Shown piece by piece: positions 7,652-15,643 of a stretch of 64,000 nt of DNA. The position numbers and the translations under genes are program-made. How positions within the stretch are numbered: the stretch's first letter is position 1; every line of letters starts with the position of its first letter. The stretch is from Corynebacterium glyciniphilum AJ 3170. GTDB taxonomy: Bacteria; Actinomycetota; Actinomycetes; Mycobacteriales; Mycobacteriaceae. The stretch is taken from assembly GCF_000626675.1 (NCBI RefSeq), contig NZ_CP006842.1:3286001-3350000 (forward strand). Reading direction: 5' to 3'. The notes under the pieces are model-generated. The model did no database searches, was not told where the DNA came from, and saw only the letters and a list, made by a program, of their open reading frames with translations.

Positions 7652-9364
7652 CTACCCCATCATCTGTTCCCGCACCTCCACGCGGCGCACCTTCCCCAGC
7701 TGGTCGGCGGGCAGTTCCTCGAACACCTGGAAGACGCGTGGCACCTTGTAGCGCGCCAGACCGTCCCTGCAGTGGTCCTTCACCACGTCCTCGTCCAGCC
7801 TCGCCCCGTCCGCCAGGACGATGCCGGCGGCGACGGTCTCTGAACCGTCGTCCCTCGGCAGCCCGACGACGCTGGCCTGGGCGACCGACGGGTGTTCGGT
7901 GAGCACTTCCTCCACTTCCGCGGGATAGACGTTGAACCCACCGGTAACGATCATCTCCTTGATGCGCGAGACGATCTTGACGAAACCGTCGGTCTCCTTC
8001 ACCGCCATGTCTCCGGTGCGGAACCATCCGTCAGCGAACGCCTTCTCGTTGGCGTCCGGACGGTTGAGGTAGCCACCGAAGACCTGCGGCCCCTTGACCA
8101 CCAGCTCACCGGCCTCCCCGTCGGGCAGTTCGCGGCTGGGGTCATCCTGGTCGACGACACGCACATCGGTGTCGGGGAAGGGGATGCCGACGTAACCGGG
8201 ACGGCGGTCGGTGCTCATCGGATTCCCGATGACGATCGGCGAGGTCTCCGTGAGCCCGTACCCCTCGACCAGAAGCCCGCCGGTCATGTTCTCCCACCGC
8301 TTCACCAGCTCCACCGGCAGACCCGAGGCGCCGGAGAAACTGGCCTTGACCCCGGAGATGTCGATCTTCTGCTGCTCGGCGATGTCCATGATCGTCTGGT
8401 ACAGCGCAGGAACACCAGGCACCCAGGTGGGCTTCTGCTTCTTCATCGCCGACGCCAGCAGCGGTTTCTCCGGTGCCGGGAGCAGAAGGACGGTGCCACC
8501 GATCAGCGGGCCGAGGGTGATGTTCATCGTCAGCCCGTAGGCGTGGAAAATCGGCAGTGCGGCAAGCATTCGCTCGGGCTGCTCGCCCTGCCCCAGCCCG
8601 GGAACCCAGGCGACTCCCTGAATGATGTTGGCGCACAGATTGGCGTGGGACAGCGCCGCGCCCTTCGGGGTTCCCGTCGTGCCCGAGGTGTACAGCACGA
8701 TCGCCGGGTCGGCAGGCGCCACGTCTGCGGTCTCGATCAGCGCGCGGCCCTCGGATTCGGAGGCGTCCTTGACCAGGTCGGACCATTCGGTGAGGCCGTC
8801 GGTGTTGCCCTGCAGTTTGTCCCGCATGGCCTTGACCGGCTTGACCGGGAGTTTCAGTGCCGCACGCAGGTAGAACGGCATGGCACGGGTGACGGTGACC
8901 GGGATGATCTGCTCGAGCGGGGCGACGGTGCGCAGTTCACGGGCGACCTCCACTGCCTTGTCCCAGAAGATGCCGACCTTGGCACGGTGGTCCTTGAAGG
9001 CGACGGCAAGTTCCCGGGCGGTGTAGAGCGGATTGTGCAGCGTGGCCGTGGCACCGAGGGAGAGTACCGCGTAGAAGCTGACGAGTGCCTGCGGGCAGTT
9101 CGGCAGGGCGATCGCCACTCGGTCGCCTCTTCGGACACCACGGTTGTGCAGCATTGAAGCGGTCTTGCGGACCTGCCGTCCGTACTCGGCGTAGGTGAGA
9201 GTGGTACCGAAGAACGTCATGGCGGGACGATCGGGCCAGGTCCGCACCGCGTGGTCGAAGACGTCCGCGAGGGTGCGCTCGTCAGCACCGGCGTAATCCA
9301 GTTCGGCGCTGGTCCATTCGGGGTAGTACTGCTGCCAGGTCCTGTGGCTGGTGCTGTCGCTCAT
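7652..9364 (-). CDS. Long-chain fatty-acid--CoA ligase (AMP-forming, FadD type)
   Basis: 570 residues, normal length for the family. The ANL-superfamily phosphate-binding motif YTSGTTGTPKGAALSH lies near residue 220. Further motifs are GYGLTETSP (A5 region), GWFRTGDMA and the hinge region VSRIKEMIVTGGFNVYP. It activates a fatty acid with ATP to an acyl-adenylate, then transfers it to CoA, on the cytoplasmic side of the membrane. It is transcribed alone, towards the ABC genes, with a hairpin between. The chain-length range cannot be read from sequence. The neighbouring SDR and quinone oxidoreductase genes suggest a lipid-use setting. Confidence 0.92.
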   Translation of the reverse strand: MSDSTSHRTWQQYYPEWTSAELDYAGADERTLADVFDHAVRTWPDRPAMTFFGTTLTYAEYGRQVRKTASMLHNRGVRRGDRVAIALPNCPQALVSFYAVLSLGATATLHNPLYTARELAVAFKDHRAKVGIFWDKAVEVARELRTVAPLEQIIPVTVTRAMPFYLRAALKLPVKPVKAMRDKLQGNTDGLTEWSDLVKDASESEGRALIETADVAPADPAIVLYTSGTTGTPKGAALSHANLCANIIQGVAWVPGLGQGEQPERMLAALPIFHAYGLTMNITLGPLIGGTVLLLPAPEKPLLASAMKKQKPTWVPGVPALYQTIMDIAEQQKIDISGVKASFSGASGLPVELVKRWENMTGGLLVEGYGLTETSPIVIGNPMSTDRRPGYVGIPFPDTDVRVVDQDDPSRELPDGEAGELVVKGPQVFGGYLNRPDANEKAFADGWFRTGDMAVKETDGFVKIVSRIKEMIVTGGFNVYPAEVEEVLTEHPSVAQASVVGLPRDDGSETVAAGIVLADGARLDEDVVKDHCRDGLARYKVPRVFQVFEELPADQLGKVRRVEVREQMMG

Positions 9365-9453
9365 ACTGTGTCAGGTTACGCCTGTAAGATAGGTCACCCT
9401 CCCTGCGCTCATGACGCTCATGGCGCAGTCACCACCACCGAGAGGTCACCATC

Positions 9454-9882
9454 ATGTCCACCTGGCTTAATCCCTACCTGAAGTTCCGTGACACCGCTGC
9501 GGACGCCTTAGCTTTCTATGCCGAGGTCTTCGGCGGCAAGGCAGACACCCTCACCTTCGGCCAGGCAGGTGCCGCCGACACCACGGAGCGTGAGCCCCTG
9601 GTGATGCACGGTCACCTGGAAACCCCCGACGGGTGGACGTTCATGGCCTGCGACACCGCCGACACCGACCCCCGTGAGTTCGACGCACCGCCGGTCGACC
9701 TCTGCATCGGCGGCGACGTCGAGGAGTACGACAAGGTCGCCGGCTGGTTCGAGGGCCTGTCCGACGGAGGCATCGTCGTGCTCCCGCTGGAGAAGCAGAT
9801 GTGGGGCGACTGGTTCGGCCAGGTCCGCGACAAGTTCGGGGTCTCCTGGATGGTGAACGTCTCCTCCGGCGAGCAGTCCTGA
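9454..9882 (+). CDS. VOC-superfamily (PhnB/glyoxalase-like) protein
   Basis: 142 residues from ATG 9454 (GAGAGG upstream). It starts WLNPYLKFRDTAADALAFYAEVFGG, the usual opening of PhnB/'3-demethylubiquinone-9 3-methyltransferase-like' VOC proteins, with a beta-alpha-beta-beta-beta fold repeated twice. GGIVVLPLEKQMWGDWFGQV and DKFGVSWMVNV are the standard C-terminal blocks of this group. Members are small cytoplasmic dimers and most have no proven reaction. It is convergent with a TetR gene and divergent from fadD, with no operon partner. Family is secure, function unknown. Confidence 0.85.
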   Translation: MSTWLNPYLKFRDTAADALAFYAEVFGGKADTLTFGQAGAADTTEREPLVMHGHLETPDGWTFMACDTADTDPREFDAPPVDLCIGGDVEEYDKVAGWFEGLSDGGIVVLPLEKQMWGDWFGQVRDKFGVSWMVNVSSGEQS

Positions 9883-9907
9883 CCCACTGTCCCACCCCGT
9901 GCAGACG

Positions 9908-10522
9908 TCACTCCAGGTCACGTCCCACGCAGCGCAGTGCTAACTGCGCATAGAAGTCCGCGATCTCATCCGGGCTGATGTAGACACCGTCACGGTACCA
10001 GCGCGCAATGTCGACTCCCATCGACAACAACGCTTCCGTGCAGGTGCGGGAATCCGGTGTGTGGAACTCCCCTTCCGCCACACCGGCATCCACGATGTCC
10101 CGCAGACGCGCCGTGACCTCGCGCCGCAAGGCGGACACCACCACGGCGTGGTCGGGTGACAATGACGCAAGTTCGTAGTTCACGACCCTTGCCCCGGTGT
10201 GTTCGAGTGCATGGTAGCGGGCGAAGGCCGACATCACCGACGCCAGCCGCTGCGGGGCAGGGCCCTCCGGGAGGTCAGCCTCCTCCATCATCTCCAGCGT
10301 GCGCAGGTGTCCGTCGTGCATGAGCTGGTACAGCAGCTCCTCCTTCGACGGGAAGTGGACGTACACGGCCGCAGGACTCATCCCCGCCGCACCCGCGATG
10401 TCCCGGGTGGTGGTGCCGTGGAAGCCGCGCTCGGCGAAAGCTTCTGTGGCGGCAGCCAGGAGTCGGTCTCTGGCTCCGGCGGCATGGGCTGTCGGATTGT
10501 CGTCAGTCTGGCCATCAGTCAC
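9908..10522 (-). CDS. TetR-family transcriptional regulator
   Basis: 204 residues from GTG 10522 with GGGAGAAG upstream. The N-terminal helix-turn-helix reads TTRDIAGAAGMSPAAVYVHF followed by PSKEELLYQL, typical TetR. The C-terminal ligand domain resembles the TetR_C regulators of acyl-CoA or steroid metabolism but is not specific. It is divergent from an SDR and quinone oxidoreductase pair, and a 16-bp palindrome lies in the shared 266-base gap. The simplest reading is a repressor of that pair and of itself, released by a pathway metabolite. Confidence 0.92.
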   Translation of the reverse strand: MTDGQTDDNPTAHAAGARDRLLAAATEAFAERGFHGTTTRDIAGAAGMSPAAVYVHFPSKEELLYQLMHDGHLRTLEMMEEADLPEGPAPQRLASVMSAFARYHALEHTGARVVNYELASLSPDHAVVVSALRREVTARLRDIVDAGVAEGEFHTPDSRTCTEALLSMGVDIARWYRDGVYISPDEIADFYAQLALRCVGRDLE

Positions 10523-10655
10523 TGTCGTCTTCTCCCTCGGGCGGCATGGTCATCGGTCCGGGCTGCAATGCGACCAATCAACCCCCGTACGGAGTGGGTC
10601 AGCTCACGGATGCAAGGTTGACGTGGTGGGCATCACAGTGCACAGTAGAGCCTAC

Positions 10656-10671
10656 CTAAGCGACTGCTTAG
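10656..10671. promoter_or_regulatory. Palindromic TetR-type operator candidate
   Basis: CTAAGC-GACT-GCTTAG is a perfect inverted repeat with 6-bp arms and a 4-base centre. It is one of the few AT-containing palindromes in the gap between the divergent TetR gene (start 10522) and SDR gene (start 10789). Size and form suit a TetR dimer. Confidence 0.6.
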
Positions 10672-10788
10672 TAGGTACCCCGCACCGCCGGGTTGACTGC
10701 ACCGGTCACCACTCCACCGTCAGCCGGGACCCCGCCCGAGCCACGCCCCCGGCGCGAACGGACAGCACCCGAAAGGACACCACGCAGG

Positions 10789-11616
10789 ATGACAGAAGCA
10801 CACCACGCCGGACAGTCGGCGGCGTTCACCACAGAAGGCTCGACGGTCGTCGTGACCGGGGCCGGCAACGGCATCGGGGCGGCACTGGCCCGCAGCCTCG
10901 CACGGCACGGCGCCCGGGTGGTCGTCTCTGACCTCGACGAGGCTGGTGCGGCGCACACCGGCCAGGACATCATCGACACCGGAGGTGAAGCACTCGTCGT
11001 CGCCGGGGACGCCGCCTCCGAGGAGGGGGTGACCTCCCTCGTGGAACGTGCCCGCGGGACCTACGGCGAGATCGACGCATGGTTCGCCAATGCCGGGGTT
11101 GACCTGGGTCACGGTCTCGACGCCGCCGAGGCAGACTGGGACACGTCCGTCCAGGTCAACATGATGGCCCACGTCCGGGCGGCGAAGCTGCTGGTACCCG
11201 GCTGGGCCGAACGCGGCCACGGACGCTTCGTGGTGACCGCATCAGCGGCGGGGCTGCTGACGATGCTGGGTGCGCCCGCCTACTCGGCGACGAAGCACGG
11301 TGCCGTGGCATTCGCCGAATGGCTCTCAGCCACGTACCGGCACCGGGGTGTCGTCGTCCAGGCCATCTGCCCACAGGGTGTCCAGACCCGCATGCTCGCC
11401 GGCACCGGCCCCTACCAGGAACTCCTCGGCCGGGACACTGCCCTCACACCGGAGCAGGTGGCCGACACCGTCATGGAGGCCCTCCAGGGTGATGACTTCT
11501 ATATTCTCCCGCACCCCGAGGTCGCCGACTACTACACAATGCGGGCCACGACACCGGACCGGTGGCTCAAAGGCATGAACAAGATCGCCCGGACCATCGA
11601 AAGCAAGGAGCAGTAA
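10789..11616 (+). CDS. Short-chain dehydrogenase/reductase (SDR)
   Basis: 275 residues from ATG 10789, with AAAGGA about ten bases upstream. This start puts the Rossmann motif TGAGNGIGAALA near residue 25, as in classical SDRs; the longer reading adds a low-complexity tail. The catalytic serine lies in VTASAAGLL and the Tyr-Lys pair in YSATKHG. It would oxidise or reduce a hydroxyl/keto group with NAD(P)(H) in the cytoplasm; the substrate is not evident. Its stop overlaps the start of the quinone oxidoreductase gene (TAATG), so the two are coupled, probably under the adjacent TetR regulator. Confidence 0.9.
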   Translation: MTEAHHAGQSAAFTTEGSTVVVTGAGNGIGAALARSLARHGARVVVSDLDEAGAAHTGQDIIDTGGEALVVAGDAASEEGVTSLVERARGTYGEIDAWFANAGVDLGHGLDAAEADWDTSVQVNMMAHVRAAKLLVPGWAERGHGRFVVTASAAGLLTMLGAPAYSATKHGAVAFAEWLSATYRHRGVVVQAICPQGVQTRMLAGTGPYQELLGRDTALTPEQVADTVMEALQGDDFYILPHPEVADYYTMRATTPDRWLKGMNKIARTIESKEQ

Positions 11617-12599
11617 TGAAAGCATGGCAGGTACCCGAGCTCGGTGAACCGTCCCAGGTTCTCACCGCTGTCGACATGGACATCCCGGAGCCCGGCTCCG
11701 GGCAGGTGGTGGTCAAGACACGCGCCACCGCCTCCAATTTCCCGGACGTCCTGATGTGCCGGGGTAAATACCAGGTCCGCCCCGACCTCCCGTTCACCCC
11801 CGGTGTCGAACTGTGCGGTGACGTCACCGCCGTCGGAGAAGGGGTCGACGGGCTCGCCGTCGGTGACCGGGTCTACGGCACATCAGAACTCCCCCACGGT
11901 GGATTCGCCGAGTATGCCGTACTCAGCGCCGCGACGTGTTTCCCTGCGCCTGAGTCGCTTGAGGACGGGCAGGCAGCGTCACTGTTCATCGGCTACCAGA
12001 CGGCATGGTTCGCACTGCACCGCCGGACGCAGCTCAAGGCCGGCGAGACACTGCTCGTCCACGCCGCAGCCGGCGGCGTGGGTAGTGCAGCCGTCCAGAT
12101 CGGCAAAGCCGCAGGCGCCCGCGTTATCGGCGTGGTCGGCGGGTCGGACAAAGCGGAGATCGCCCGGCAGCTGGGGGCGGACGTCGTGGTCGACCGCCAC
12201 GCCGAGGACTTCGTGGCCGTGGTGAAGGAGGAGACAGGCGGGCGCGGCGCTGACGTCGTCTTCGATCCGGTCGGCGGGGACACCTACCGACGTTCCACCA
12301 AGTGCATCGCGTTCGAAGGGCGGATCGTGCTGATCGGTTTCGCCGGTGGTGAGATCCAGGAGGTGGCGCTGAATCATGCGCTGATCAAGAACTACTCGAT
12401 CCTGGGCCTGCACTGGGGCCTCTACAACACGTTCGACCCCAACACGGTGCGCCACTGCCATGAGGAACTGACGGTACTGGCGAACGAGAGAAAGGTCGCC
12501 CCCCTGGTCAGCGAGCATCTCAGCTTCGACGAGGTGCCGGACGGTCTGCAACGACTGGCGGACGGCACGACGGTCGGACGCGTGGTCTACCAGGCCTGA
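11616..12599 (+). CDS. NADPH:quinone oxidoreductase family (zinc-less MDR)
   Basis: 327 residues from ATG 11616, with AAGGAG upstream and the start overlapping the SDR stop. GroES-like N-terminal domain (PFTPGVELCGDVTAVGEGVDG) and a Rossmann domain with AAAGGVGSAAVQIGKAAGA near residue 145. The structural and catalytic zinc cysteines of alcohol dehydrogenases are absent, placing it in the quinone oxidoreductase / enoyl reductase-like branch of the MDR superfamily. It probably reduces a quinone or an alpha,beta-unsaturated carbonyl with NADPH. It is followed by a clear rho-independent terminator, ending the two-gene operon. Confidence 0.9.
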   Translation: MKAWQVPELGEPSQVLTAVDMDIPEPGSGQVVVKTRATASNFPDVLMCRGKYQVRPDLPFTPGVELCGDVTAVGEGVDGLAVGDRVYGTSELPHGGFAEYAVLSAATCFPAPESLEDGQAASLFIGYQTAWFALHRRTQLKAGETLLVHAAAGGVGSAAVQIGKAAGARVIGVVGGSDKAEIARQLGADVVVDRHAEDFVAVVKEETGGRGADVVFDPVGGDTYRRSTKCIAFEGRIVLIGFAGGEIQEVALNHALIKNYSILGLHWGLYNTFDPNTVRHCHEELTVLANERKVAPLVSEHLSFDEVPDGLQRLADGTTVGRVVYQA

Positions 12600-12610
12600 G
12601 TACACCGGAA

Positions 12611-12640
12611 GACGCCCTGTCACTGGCAGGGCGTCTTTTC
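12611..12640 (+). terminator. Rho-independent terminator after the SDR/quinone oxidoreductase operon
   Basis: GACGCCCTG (12611-12619) pairs perfectly with CAGGGCGTC (12627-12635) over a 7-base loop, followed directly by TTTT. Classical intrinsic terminator. Confidence 0.9.
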
Positions 12641-12671
12641 ACGTCCGGCGAAAGATTTGTTTGCGAAATCT

Positions 12672-12695
12672 CTTGACATTGACGTCAGTGTAAAG
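12672..12695. promoter_or_regulatory. 24-bp palindromic operator over the symporter promoter
   Basis: The element is centred on TGACGTCA (12680-12687) and has 10 of 12 symmetric base pairs matched; half-sites read TTgACAtTGAC and its mirror. It overlaps the putative -35 hexamer TTGACA (12673-12678). The TetR gene 14271-14879 immediately follows the symporter gene and is the obvious candidate to bind here. Confidence 0.7.
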
Positions 12696-12701
12696 TGAAA
12701 T
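12673..12701 (+). promoter_or_regulatory. Probable sigma-A promoter of the symporter gene
   Basis: TTGACA at 12673-12678 is a perfect -35. With a 17-base spacer, TGAAAT at 12696-12701 matches TATAAT at 4 of 6. It lies 43 bases upstream of the ATG at 12744 and is covered by the palindrome, which would make it repressible. Confidence 0.5.
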
Positions 12702-12743
12702 CGGTGTGACCCACCGCACACCACACCTGTAAAGGGTCACCCC

Positions 12744-14222
12744 ATGACACGACAGTTCACAGCGGACCGCTCCGCGAAGGAGCCAGGACGTAAGGCACAC
12801 TCCAAACTCCTCGCCGCCGGTCTGGCCGGCAGCTCCATTGAATGGTACGACTTCTTCATCTACGGAACAGCCGCCGCACTGGTGTTCCCCACGGTGTTCT
12901 TTCCCGAGGTCACCCCACTGATCGGCACCTTGTTGTCCTTCAGCACCTTCGCCGTCGGTTTCATCGCCCGCCCGATCGGAGGCATCCTCGCCGGCCACTA
13001 CGGCGACAAGGTCGGCCGCAAGCCCATGGTCATCATCACCCTCACCGCCATGGCGGTGGCCACTTTCCTCATCGGCTGCCTGCCCTCCCAGGCCGCCATC
13101 GGAGCGGCAGCACCGATCCTGCTGGTGACAATGCGACTCATCCAGGGGCTGGCATGCGGTGGTCAGTGGGGCGGCATCGTCCTGCTGCTGACCGAGTCCG
13201 CGGGGCCCAAGAAGCGCGGCTTCTCGGGAACCTTCGGCCAGATGGGTGTTCCGCTCGGCCTGTTCCTGGGCAATCTCATGATGATCGGCTGCAGCCTGGC
13301 AATGTCCGACGACGCCTTCATCAGCTGGGGTTGGCGCATCCCGTTCCTGTGTTCGGCCCTGCTCATTCCGGTCGTCGCCTACATCCACCTCAAGGTCGAG
13401 GATTCCCCGGAGTTCAAGGAGCTCAAGGAAGAGGTCGCCGATGTCCGGGCGGATTCCGGCCAGGCCGCAGTCGCCCAGGCCCCACTGCGGGAGGCTCTCA
13501 CGAAGCACTGGCGCACGATCCTGCTGGGTGCCGGTCTACTCGCCGGGACAAATTCAGCGTTCTACGTGTCCATCGCCGGCTTCCTGTCTTTCGGGACCGC
13601 CGCGCCCGACGACAACGGCCTGGGCATGGACCGCAACACGGTCTTAACGGCGATCATGATCGCCTCGATCCTTATGCCGCTCCTGATCATGTACACCGGA
13701 AAACTGTCCGATTCCATCGGACGCCGTCCCCTCATCATCGCAGGCGCCACGCTTCTGGTTGTCTGGGCTTTCCCGTTCTTCTGGCTCGCGGAAACCGCAT
13801 CCGCACCGCTACTCGTCGTCGCCATGTTCATCAGTTCCGTCGGGCAGGCTCTGATCTTCGGACCGCTCGCAGCATTCATGGCCGAACTCTTCGAGCCCCG
13901 GATCCGCTACTCCGGGGCGTCCCTGGCCTACCAGATCGCCGCCGTCGCGGTCTCCGGTGTTGCTCCTCTGGTCATGACCTGGCTGATCGCCGCGACTGAC
14001 GGAGGTACCTGGGGCGTGTCGATCTACATGATTGCCATGGCCGCCATCAACATTTTCTGTGCCTGGTACCTCCCGGAGACCAACCCAGAATTCGTTCGTA
14101 ACGATCCCCATGCCGTCCCCGGCATCGAGCACACCTACGCCCCTCCCACCGGCGCTTTTACCGATGCCCCTGTCGAACCCGGCGACTTCGAGACGCCGAC
14201 GGCTTCACCGGTCGCACGGTAA
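12744..14222 (+). CDS. MFS transporter, metabolite:H+ symporter (MHS) family
   Basis: 492 residues from ATG 12744 with AAAGGG upstream. Twelve membrane helices. The signature of the MHS group (ShiA/ProP/KgtP-like) is plain: SSIEWYDFFIYG in helix 1, FIARPIGGILAGHYGDKVGR between helices 2 and 3, and SDSIGRRPL in the central loop. Members couple uptake of small organic acids, shikimate or betaines to proton entry. The substrate cannot be chosen from sequence. The C-terminus is a 35-residue acidic, proline-rich cytoplasmic tail. It is preceded by a palindromic operator and followed by a TetR gene, so substrate-induced expression is likely. Confidence 0.92.
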   Translation: MTRQFTADRSAKEPGRKAHSKLLAAGLAGSSIEWYDFFIYGTAAALVFPTVFFPEVTPLIGTLLSFSTFAVGFIARPIGGILAGHYGDKVGRKPMVIITLTAMAVATFLIGCLPSQAAIGAAAPILLVTMRLIQGLACGGQWGGIVLLLTESAGPKKRGFSGTFGQMGVPLGLFLGNLMMIGCSLAMSDDAFISWGWRIPFLCSALLIPVVAYIHLKVEDSPEFKELKEEVADVRADSGQAAVAQAPLREALTKHWRTILLGAGLLAGTNSAFYVSIAGFLSFGTAAPDDNGLGMDRNTVLTAIMIASILMPLLIMYTGKLSDSIGRRPLIIAGATLLVVWAFPFFWLAETASAPLLVVAMFISSVGQALIFGPLAAFMAELFEPRIRYSGASLAYQIAAVAVSGVAPLVMTWLIAATDGGTWGVSIYMIAMAAINIFCAWYLPETNPEFVRNDPHAVPGIEHTYAPPTGAFTDAPVEPGDFETPTASPVAR

Positions 14223-14270
14223 CCGCCTGTAGACTTACCCCTATCGGGTGACTTTGCCGAAGGGGACACC

Positions 14271-14879
14271 ATGACCAGTGAGAACCGACAGCGCGCCAAC
14301 CGCCGGGCGTCCGGAAACCTCCGACGCCAGGAACTACTCGCCGCTGCCGCAGAATGTTTCGACGACGTCGGTTACGCCGCCGTGACGATCGAGATGATCA
14401 CCCGCCGAGCGGGGACCTCCCGTCCGACGTTCTACGTTTACTTCAAGTCCAAGGACGAGGTTTTCCTGGCACTGGTCGAACAGGTCGGAACCGAGCTGAT
14501 CGAGGCACAGTTCCTCGACGGGCTCGAAGAGGAAAGCGCGGCGGCCATCATCGCCGCCACCACCCGCGCCTACATCGACGCGATCTTCGCCAATGGCGGC
14601 CTGGTGGGGATGATCGAGCTGGCCGCCAAAGTCGACCCCGAGGTGAGCGCAGTCTGGTCGCGTGTACCGGAACTCACGGTGAGGCGATACAGCCGCTTCC
14701 TCGGCTCCCTCAGTGACGACGAAGCGGACCTGGCTGTGCCGGCAGGAAGACTAGCCCACATCCTCCGGGACGGCATTCACTCCGGAGCGATGCGGCTGTC
14801 CGGTGCCGATGACAGCACCAAGGAAGAGTTCACCCACGACCAGATCGCCACCGCGCTGCGTTTGACGGGGTTGGGGTAG
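14271..14879 (+). CDS. TetR-family transcriptional regulator
   Basis: 202 residues from ATG 14271 (GAAGGGG upstream). The helix-turn-helix is VTIEMITRRAGTSRPTFYVY followed by FKSKDEVFLALV. It starts 48 bases after the symporter stop with no terminator between, so it is probably co-transcribed and feeds back on the symporter through the palindrome at 12672-12695. The ligand domain shows no family-specific motif that I recognise; the symporter's substrate, or a CoA derivative of it, is the natural inducer guess. Confidence 0.92.
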   Translation: MTSENRQRANRRASGNLRRQELLAAAAECFDDVGYAAVTIEMITRRAGTSRPTFYVYFKSKDEVFLALVEQVGTELIEAQFLDGLEEESAAAIIAATTRAYIDAIFANGGLVGMIELAAKVDPEVSAVWSRVPELTVRRYSRFLGSLSDDEADLAVPAGRLAHILRDGIHSGAMRLSGADDSTKEEFTHDQIATALRLTGLG

Positions 14880-14922
14880 GCGGGGCGACAGACTAGAGAC
14901 CGCCCCGGGGCGGAGGCCCACC

Positions 14923-14938
14923 TTCAGCAACGATTCAG
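14923..14938 (+). promoter_or_regulatory. Phased TTCAG direct repeats upstream of the response regulator gene
   Basis: TTCAG occurs at 14923-14927 and 14934-14938, 11 bases apart, and the first copy extends to TTCAGCAA. The same arrangement precedes the PepSY gene at 17026. OmpR-type regulators bind direct repeats with one helical turn spacing, so this is a plausible autoregulatory site. Confidence 0.5.
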
Positions 14939-14962
14939 CCTGGTCATGCAAGACTGGACTCC

Positions 14963-15640
14963 ATGCGGATTCTGCTGGTGGATGACGAGAAACGGCTCGC
15001 CGACGGTGTGCGCCGCGGCCTGGAGGCCGAAGGCATGGTCGTCGATGTCGCCCATGACGGCGCGACCGGGCTGGATATGGCGTCCGACGCCGACTACGAC
15101 GTCATCGTTCTCGACGTGATGATGCCCGGCATGAACGGCTACCGCGTCTGCCACGCCCTGCGCGCCGACGGCGACCACACCCCCGTCCTGTTCCTCACCG
15201 CGAAAGACGGCGAATGGGACGAGGTCGAGGGCCTGGACACCGGCGGGGACGACTGGCTGACCAAACCGTTCTCGTTCCCTGTGCTGATCGCCCGCCTCCG
15301 CGCGCTGGCGCGGCGCGGGGCCCGGGAACGCCCCGCGGTCCTCGAGGCCGGGGACTTGAGACTTGATCCGTCCGCCCGGCAGGCGTTCCGCGGCGATCAG
15401 GAGATCACCCTCACGGCCCGCGAGATGGCGGTGCTGGACTTCCTGCTGCGCCGTCGCGGGGAGGTCGTGACCCGCCAGGAGATCATCGCCAATATCTGGG
15501 GCGACTCCTTCACTGGCGACGCCAACATCATCGAGGTCTACATCGGGCACCTGCGCGCCAAAGTCGACCGGCCTTTCCACCGACAGGCCATCGAGACGGT
15601 ACGCGGCGTAGGCTACCGCCTGTCCGGAACAGGGGGCTGA
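14963..15640 (+). CDS. OmpR-family response regulator
   Basis: 225 residues. The receiver domain (1-118) has the acidic pair DD in ILLVDDEKR, the phospho-acceptor Asp in VIVLDVMMPG and the conserved Lys in WLTKPF. The winged-helix domain (130-225) ends with the standard ETVRGVGYRL block. It is followed after 3 bases by its sensor kinase. TTCAG repeats upstream of this gene and of the PepSY gene behind the kinase suggest it controls both. Its sequence resembles the MprA/TcrA-like group of actinobacteria, but I cannot name an orthologue with confidence. Confidence 0.95.
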   Translation: MRILLVDDEKRLADGVRRGLEAEGMVVDVAHDGATGLDMASDADYDVIVLDVMMPGMNGYRVCHALRADGDHTPVLFLTAKDGEWDEVEGLDTGGDDWLTKPFSFPVLIARLRALARRGARERPAVLEAGDLRLDPSARQAFRGDQEITLTAREMAVLDFLLRRRGEVVTRQEIIANIWGDSFTGDANIIEVYIGHLRAKVDRPFHRQAIETVRGVGYRLSGTGG

Positions 15641-15643
15641 GGC

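Noticed and set aside
9371..9389. Iron-box-like sequence between fadD and the VOC gene
   Set aside because: Only about 11 of 19 positions match and the right half has no symmetry.
12691..12696. TAAAGT as -10 for the symporter promoter
   Set aside because: Only 12 bases from the TTGACA -35, too close; TGAAAT at 17 bases is preferred.
12842..13999. 385-codon frame inside the symporter gene
   Set aside because: Arg/His/Pro-rich out-of-frame reading of a perfectly good MFS gene.
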